64,000 bases of DNA from contig NZ_WUQX01000001.1 in assembly GCF_009830285.1 (NCBI RefSeq), positions 4,092,501-4,156,500 of the forward strand. The letters are read 5' to 3'. How positions within the stretch are numbered: the first letter of the stretch is position 1; every line of letters starts with the position of its first letter. Both the position numbers and the translations under genes were made by a program. Below, in pieces: positions 60,185 through 64,000 of the stretch. Below the pieces are notes generated by a model that saw only the letters and a list, made by a program, of their open reading frames with translations, was not told the origin of the DNA and made no database searches. Origin of the DNA: Sporofaciens musculi. GTDB taxonomy: Bacteria > Bacillota > Clostridia > Lachnospirales > Lachnospiraceae.

Positions 60185-60364
60185 TTAAATCTTAAAAATG
60201 TCATTCTTCGGCGGCTCACGGCTAATCTTCCTGTTGATTTCGGAAATCTCTTTGCACCAGCGAATTCGCTCGCTATGGGTGAGATTCATCACCTCGTCCC
60301 TGCTCCAATGCACATAATAGGCCACAAACGCCGCTTCCTCGTAGATTTTGTCCGCCGGATACAA
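60185..60364 (-). CDS. Small injection-system assembly protein (DUF6760, Pvc6-like)
   Basis: A ~59-aa protein with the pattern YPADKIYEEAAFVAYYVHWSRDEVMNL then HSERIRWCKEI, typical of the small protein encoded between the two tube-related genes of eCIS. Two TTG codons could start it. The one at 60364, 2 nt after the upstream stop, keeps only the conserved part and would allow translational coupling; one at 60427 would overlap the previous gene by 61 nt. There is no strong ribosome site for either. It is very likely real. Confidence 0.75.
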   Translation of the reverse strand: MYPADKIYEEAAFVAYYVHWSRDEVMNLTHSERIRWCKEISEINRKISREPPKNDIFKI

Positions 60365-60366
60365 AT

Positions 60367-60735
60367 TTATAGTCCGGCTTCCATAAAATTTATCGGTACA
60401 GTAATCTCCTCCCCACAGTGGGGGCAAACGGTACGGTAGACGGGAACCTCCGCCTGATTTATGCGTTCATAAAGATCCTGAAGATATGCCAGATCCGGCG
60501 TATAAAGTCCTTCGATTACCTTTGTATCCACAGCCGGCATTGTCCCCAGGCTCGTGATTACACGGGAAAGAAGGATCACCACAAGATATCCGGGATTCTG
60601 CTGCACCCTTGGATCACGGAGAGGTATAATCTCGTCCGCCGCTGTCGCCAGACGCATTTTTCCTTCCTTGTGGAGATTGCCGTCCCTGTCCATATAACCC
60701 TTAGGCAGTACAAAAGAAAATTCTGTTTCAAACAT
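60367..60735 (-). CDS. Phage tail assembly-like protein with CxxC motif
   Basis: A 122-aa protein: FVLPKGYMDRDGNLHKEGKMRLATAADEI and PRVQQNPGYLVVILLSRVI are typical of the small tail-assembly protein that follows the tube gene in eCIS. The C-terminal CPHCGEE motif may be half of a zinc site. It is thought to act in tube or baseplate assembly. It is followed immediately by the DUF6760-type gene. Confidence 0.85.
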   Translation of the reverse strand: MFETEFSFVLPKGYMDRDGNLHKEGKMRLATAADEIIPLRDPRVQQNPGYLVVILLSRVITSLGTMPAVDTKVIEGLYTPDLAYLQDLYERINQAEVPVYRTVCPHCGEEITVPINFMEAGL

Positions 60736-60763
60736 CCGTCTTTTACCCTTACTTTCCGGCCCT

Positions 60764-60790
60764 GCCTGCGGTACAACCTATGCCGCAGGC
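60764..60790 (-). other. Intercistronic stem-loop after the first tube gene
   Basis: GCCTGCGG and CCGCAGGC form a perfect 8-bp GC-rich stem in the 101-nt gap between tube and assembly-protein genes. There is no T-run on the minus strand. It could block 3' exonucleases or weaken read-through, so that sheath and tube are made in greater amounts than the downstream baseplate proteins. Confidence 0.6.
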
Positions 60791-60836
60791 AAAGCCATGT
60801 TACTTTAACATTAACAATTCTGATTCTGCTTTATCT

Positions 60837-61262
60837 CTATGAAACTCTCGTCATTCCCTCGTGGGCAATCTCAAGAGTCTCAATGGCAACCTCTGAAGCA
60901 GTCGCATTGAAATCCGGCGCCGTATACTTCGCCGGCCATGCATTGATTACCTGCCAGGAGGCAGTCGCAGTCTCCGTCTCATCCAGAATCGTAATGGTAA
61001 TCGTCTTGCGCTCTACCTCGCCTTCCACGCCTGCGATCATCCACTCATACATCACCATGGAATCCGCAACGCCCTGCTTCAACGTAATATTTCCATACTT
61101 TTTAAGGCCAGGGAGTTTCATAGGCGTCTGCACCATGTCGCCCTCACGGTACTCGATTACGTCAATCGACGCGTCGAAGCCGGATGCCTCAGAGAAGCCT
61201 CCTGCCTCCAGGCCGTCAATTTCTACCTTATATCTAAACTTTCCATATGGAGTACTTGCCAT
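60837..61262 (-). CDS. Tube protein 1 (gp19/Hcp-like, Pvc1-like)
   Basis: A 141-aa protein with the classical tube motif: FRYKVEIDGLEAGGFSEASGFD, YREGDMVQTPMKLPGLKKYGNITLKQG and ATASEVAIETLEIAHEG. It would stack as hexameric rings inside the sheath and be propelled upon contraction. Its gene follows the sheath gene with 44 nt between, so the two most abundant particle proteins are adjacent. Confidence 0.92.
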   Translation of the reverse strand: MASTPYGKFRYKVEIDGLEAGGFSEASGFDASIDVIEYREGDMVQTPMKLPGLKKYGNITLKQGVADSMVMYEWMIAGVEGEVERKTITITILDETETATASWQVINAWPAKYTAPDFNATASEVAIETLEIAHEGMTRVS

Positions 61263-61306
61263 CTCCTCACTACACTCCTTTCTGACTAATTATTTTTAGA
61301 TCGCGT

Positions 61307-63043
61307 TTACATAGAATCGCCCGTCTTCTGTGAAATCCTGAAGATTACAAATTCAGCCGGTTTAACCGGTGCAATACCAATCACGCAGATTAGTCTTCCA
61401 TTATCAATATCATCCTGGCTCATGGTATTTCTGCCGCAGTTGACGAAAAATGCCTCTGACGGCGCCGAGCCTGCCAGCGCGCCTGACCTCCAAAGTCCTG
61501 TCAAAAATACGTCTATCGTCCGTTTCACACGTACCCACAGAACCTCGTCGTTGGGCTCAAACACAGCCCAGTTGGTGTTCGCCTTGATGCTCTCCTCAAT
61601 GAAGATAAACAGACGGCGGACGTTGATATACTTCCAGCTTGGGTCGCTGCTGGCCGTACGCGCCCCCCAGACACGGATTCCCTGTCCTGGGAATGAACGG
61701 ATTAAGTTTACTCCCTTCGGGTTTAAGATGTCCTGCTCGCCCTTGTTAAACTGACAGTCCAGACCAACGCAGGCCCGCACCGTCTCATTTGCCGGCGCCT
61801 TATGTACGCCTCTGGAATTGTCGCTTCGCGCGTAGATTCCAATCACAGAGCCGGACGGCGGAATCGCCATGTTCTTCTTATCCAGCGGGTCGAAAACCTC
61901 AAGCCACGGATGGTACATAGCGGCATAGTTGCTGTCAACAATCTCCCTGTGGCCGATGATGTCGTCCATCTTCTTTGCGTTTCTCGGCATATCAAGAACC
62001 GCAAACCGACTGGCCAGGTTCTCACAGTGGGCAACCAGCATCAACTGCACATTGGGGTCTACCACGCCCGGAACCGCCATGATGGATACCGTATCATTAT
62101 CCAGAAATGACTGGATACCGGTACGTTTGCCCGCGCCCTTATCCACACCGATAAAATCTGCCGCGCTGATATTGGACACAGAGCCGTTACTGCCGCCCTT
62201 TAATGGGATAACGCAGAACGCCTTCTCCGGATCCTCTCCGGCAATCTCATCAAACGGAGACATTACCTCAGCCTTCCTGCTGCCGATATAATTAACAATA
62301 ATCAGGTCTGACTTTGCAGTCTTCTTCTCAACGTAGTTGGGTATGTTCACGTTAAAGGACAGGTTCTCGTAGAACTCTACAATGTCGTCGTACTTCACCT
62401 CCAGATTAAACTCACAGGTAGAAATCACCTTGGTTGGAAGCAGGTTCTTGTCCACAACATCCTGTTCAAATTCCTTCTCAAATACAATGATATTGTCCTG
62501 ACTCTTTACGACACGGTTGTATACTACGTTTGTCATGTCCTTATATACAACCACGTCCCCCTCATTGAAGCCCACAGAGCTTTTTACCGAATACTGCTTG
62601 CCGTCTGCCGTCTCAAGTTCTTCTAAGATCTGTGTCTTCGCCTTGCTCGCAGGCGTTACGACAACGCTCATGCTGTTGCCCCACATTCCCGGATTCTTCG
62701 CCCGCACCCGAAGAACCGACTCCATTGCCGGAGTCTTTGCATGCGCCGGTCTTGCGTCGCTGGGAGCCACACGGGATATGAAACAGCGGGAGCCGCCGTT
62801 TACAAAGAAATGCTCTACGGCATAAGCCAGAAACCGATATTCCCCATACTCATTTTCAGAAAGATACCCGCCAAACTTCCTCTTAAAATCTGCAAAATTG
62901 GTTACAAGCTGCGGAACCCCTTCCGCCGGCCCTCTCTCCGCTAGTCCGATGAATCCGGCTGTACTTGTACCAACGCCTTCCATCGGTTTTCCGCCCGAAT
63001 CAAATTCCTCTACATATACGCCTGGTGATAAATATTCAGCCAT
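61307..63043 (-). CDS. Contractile tail sheath protein
   Basis: A 578-aa sheath subunit. The N-terminus YLSPGVYVEEFDSGGKP is the classical sheath start, followed by GFIGLAERGP. The C-terminal region contains YINVRRLFIFIEESIKANTNW, VEPNDE-like VFEPNDEVLWVRVKRTIDVFL, FFVNCGRNTMSQDDI and GIAPVKPAEFVIFRISQ. These are shared by phage, tailocin and eCIS sheaths. There is only one sheath gene here, whereas PVC has three. It is the first gene of the operon and has a GGGAG site 4 nt upstream. Confidence 0.95.
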   Translation of the reverse strand: MAEYLSPGVYVEEFDSGGKPMEGVGTSTAGFIGLAERGPAEGVPQLVTNFADFKRKFGGYLSENEYGEYRFLAYAVEHFFVNGGSRCFISRVAPSDARPAHAKTPAMESVLRVRAKNPGMWGNSMSVVVTPASKAKTQILEELETADGKQYSVKSSVGFNEGDVVVYKDMTNVVYNRVVKSQDNIIVFEKEFEQDVVDKNLLPTKVISTCEFNLEVKYDDIVEFYENLSFNVNIPNYVEKKTAKSDLIIVNYIGSRKAEVMSPFDEIAGEDPEKAFCVIPLKGGSNGSVSNISAADFIGVDKGAGKRTGIQSFLDNDTVSIMAVPGVVDPNVQLMLVAHCENLASRFAVLDMPRNAKKMDDIIGHREIVDSNYAAMYHPWLEVFDPLDKKNMAIPPSGSVIGIYARSDNSRGVHKAPANETVRACVGLDCQFNKGEQDILNPKGVNLIRSFPGQGIRVWGARTASSDPSWKYINVRRLFIFIEESIKANTNWAVFEPNDEVLWVRVKRTIDVFLTGLWRSGALAGSAPSEAFFVNCGRNTMSQDDIDNGRLICVIGIAPVKPAEFVIFRISQKTGDSM

Positions 63044-63054
63044 AATCTCCCAAC

Positions 63055-63095
63055 ATTAGCCGCATTTTATACTGCTAATGCCGGCTACCTCCTTT
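63055..63095 (-). promoter_or_regulatory. Sheath leader: stem-loop and upstream Shine-Dalgarno
   Basis: On the minus strand AAAGGAGGT (63087-63095) is followed by a hairpin formed by AGCCGGCAT and ATGCGGCT (63057-63086, one bulge). The real ribosome site GGGAG and the ATG follow. The strong upstream Shine-Dalgarno has no ATG or GTG at a suitable distance. It could be a ribosome standby site to boost sheath translation. Confidence 0.45.
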
Positions 63096-63218
63096 CCTGG
63101 TTAAAAACTTCACTTCTCTATGCAAGTATAAAACAGGACACTAAACAAACTTCTAAACAATTCGACAAATTATTATAAAAAATGCTATCAAGCTAAACCT
63201 GTCCCTCTGCACCGCAAA

Positions 63219-63252
63219 TTTGGTGTAAAATCCTCATAATTGGTGTCTAAAT
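63219..63252. promoter_or_regulatory. Direct repeats in the divergent injection-system promoter region
   Basis: TTGGTGTAAAAT starts at 63220 and TTGGTGTCTAAAT at 63240, exactly 20 bp apart, about two helical turns. They lie in the 270-bp region between the sheath gene (minus) and the MalT/LuxR-type regulator (plus). A TATAAT box for the plus strand is at 63275-63280 with no good -35, which would suit an activator-dependent promoter. CTAAACAA is also repeated at 63141 and 63153. Confidence 0.5.
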
Positions 63253-63313
63253 CAGTATATATTTTTAAATAGTATATAATATTGGGCAAATTTTAAATAA
63301 GGACTGATCACAG

Positions 63314-64000
63314 ATGAAGAATGAAAACAGCAAAATCCAAATACCAAACGTAGATAAAGGATATACGGAACGGACGGCAGACGCCCTTCTTTCATCTCTG
63401 CCGGAGAACATCATCCTCCTTAACGCAGGGGCGGGGTTTGGAAAAACGCAGGCTCTGGCAAACTACGTGCGGCGTTTCTCAGGGAAAAGCGCATGGTACA
63501 ATATCAGTGATACAGACAATGATCTAATATCCTTTATTCAAAACTTTACGAAATCAGTCCAATACTCACTGGGCAATCCGGAAGAGGATTTTAACTTCTC
63601 CGTACCCCTTCTGGAAAATATTGATATTGTCATGGAGCAGCTCGTGGTATGGCTGGACGAAAGAATTGATTTCTTAAACATAATACTGGATGATTTTCAG
63701 GAGATTACGAATCCGGACATCTTCAATCTGATAGATATCTTAATCGAGACAATGGAACAGAAAATCCGCCTGTTTATCGTGGAAAAACGCTCTCTCCCCC
63801 CTTTTTTTGATAAATACACAAAAAACGGTCGCGCCGTGTGCATCGGAATGGAGGAGTTGAAATTCAAGCAGGAGGAAATCGCAGGGATGCTTGGGGATAT
63901 AGGTGAAGACGCCGGACAATGTGCAAAATTAATCTATGACTGTACCGAAGGATGGCCTGTGGGAATCGCACAGATCATGCTGCAGTTGAAACAGAGAAAA
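63314..64000 (+). CDS. MalT/LuxR-type ATP-binding regulator, cut by window edge
   Basis: The frame from ATG at 63314 is open for 229 codons to the right edge. The sequence has Walker A in NAGAGFGKTQ (residues 37-46), a sensor-like SAWYNISDTDND motif, and Walker B in LNIILDDFQEI (near 118-128), followed by CTEGWPVGIAQIML. These are the features of the STAND ATPase domain of MalT-like LuxR-family regulators (TIGR-type GAGxGKTT, then AWxxLDxxDND, then DDxH). Such proteins normally end in a LuxR HTH, which would lie outside the window. It diverges from the injection-system operon and is its most likely regulator. Confidence 0.85.
   Translation, partial: MKNENSKIQIPNVDKGYTERTADALLSSLPENIILLNAGAGFGKTQALANYVRRFSGKSAWYNISDTDNDLISFIQNFTKSVQYSLGNPEEDFNFSVPLLENIDIVMEQLVVWLDERIDFLNIILDDFQEITNPDIFNLIDILIETMEQKIRLFIVEKRSLPPFFDKYTKNGRAVCIGMEELKFKQEEIAGMLGDIGEDAGQCAKLIYDCTEGWPVGIAQIMLQLKQRK

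Noticed and set aside
32980..63043. Prophage or R-type tailocin
   Set aside because: Sheath, tube and baseplate genes are phage-like, but no capsid, portal, terminase, integrase, holin or endolysin is present. DUF4255 cap, DUF4280 tip and AAA+ ATPase genes point to an eCIS-type system instead.

Overview
The window looks like a chromosomal segment of a Firmicute, most likely a gut Clostridium/Lachnospiraceae-type anaerobe. The reasons are strong AGGAGG ribosome sites, moderate GC by eye, lipoprotein lipoboxes, a ThiT-type ECF transporter, a LytTR/GHKL two-component pair, corrinoid methyl-transfer genes and a double-cubane-type dehydratase relative. This assignment is inference from gene families only. 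Nearly everything reads on the minus strand. The exceptions are an insertion sequence, a two-component system and the regulator at the right edge.

Region 1 (1-10.2 kb) is a tight minus-strand operon: two rhodanese lipoproteins, TVP38/DedA-type membrane proteins, a three-domain fusion (TVP38 + DUF2064 + Fe-S/CCG domain), a family-2 glycosyltransferase and a YnjB/YnjC/YnjD-like ABC importer. The parts list closely resembles the E. coli ydjXYZ-ynjABCDE locus, whose substrate is not established. A thiamine transporter gene (thiT) under a TPP riboswitch follows at 10.2-10.9 kb.

Region 2 (10.9-25.2 kb) is a corrinoid methyl-transfer island: a corrinoid protein, a RamA/RACE-type corrinoid reactivase, three MtaA/CmuA (URO-D fold) methyltransferases, a methionine-type ABC importer (MetNIQ), a 2-hydroxyacyl-CoA dehydratase-like double-cubane protein, a PucR-type regulator, an atypical APH-fold kinase and an AEC transporter remnant. 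A 1.91-kb IS6-like element with perfect 8-bp target duplications landed at the stop codon of one methyltransferase and splits the operon. Two near-identical palindromes (TTRTGC-N5-GCACAA) lie before metN and before the dehydratase gene.

Region 3 (25.2-32.9 kb) holds small units: a K+ channel-like protein with an HdeD-like protein, a ClC transporter with a YjdF-like membrane protein, a LytTR/GHKL two-component pair behind a long leader hairpin, an XRE regulator with a small membrane protein under a twin-operator promoter, and a DUF234-type ATPase.

Region 4 (32.9-63.1 kb) is the highlight: a single ~30-kb, 22-gene minus-strand operon for a phage-tail-like contractile injection system of the eCIS (Afp/PVC-like) type. 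It encodes sheath, two tube proteins, small assembly proteins, LysM hub, spike proteins, gp25, two J-type baseplate proteins, tail protein I, a fibre-like protein, a Pvc16/DUF4255 cap, a DUF4280 PAAR-like tip and a AAA+ ATPase. Capsid, terminase, integrase and lysis genes are absent. Four features are unusual. Three accessory proteins have predicted membrane segments (a MORN-repeat protein, a pseudokinase-like protein and a degenerate class III cyclase receptor), which suggests membrane coupling. A 1271-aa internally duplicated protein lies where a length-determining or scaffold protein could act. A 651-aa acidic/hydrophobic protein beside the ATPase is a candidate cargo. A MalT/LuxR-type ATP-binding regulator diverges from the sheath gene, with 20-bp-spaced direct repeats between them.

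No intergenic stretch exceeds about 300 bases. The longest (16975-17251 inside the IS, 28399-28706, 63044-63313, 25121-25378 and 22386-22619) are described as features. No tRNA, rRNA or CRISPR array was seen.
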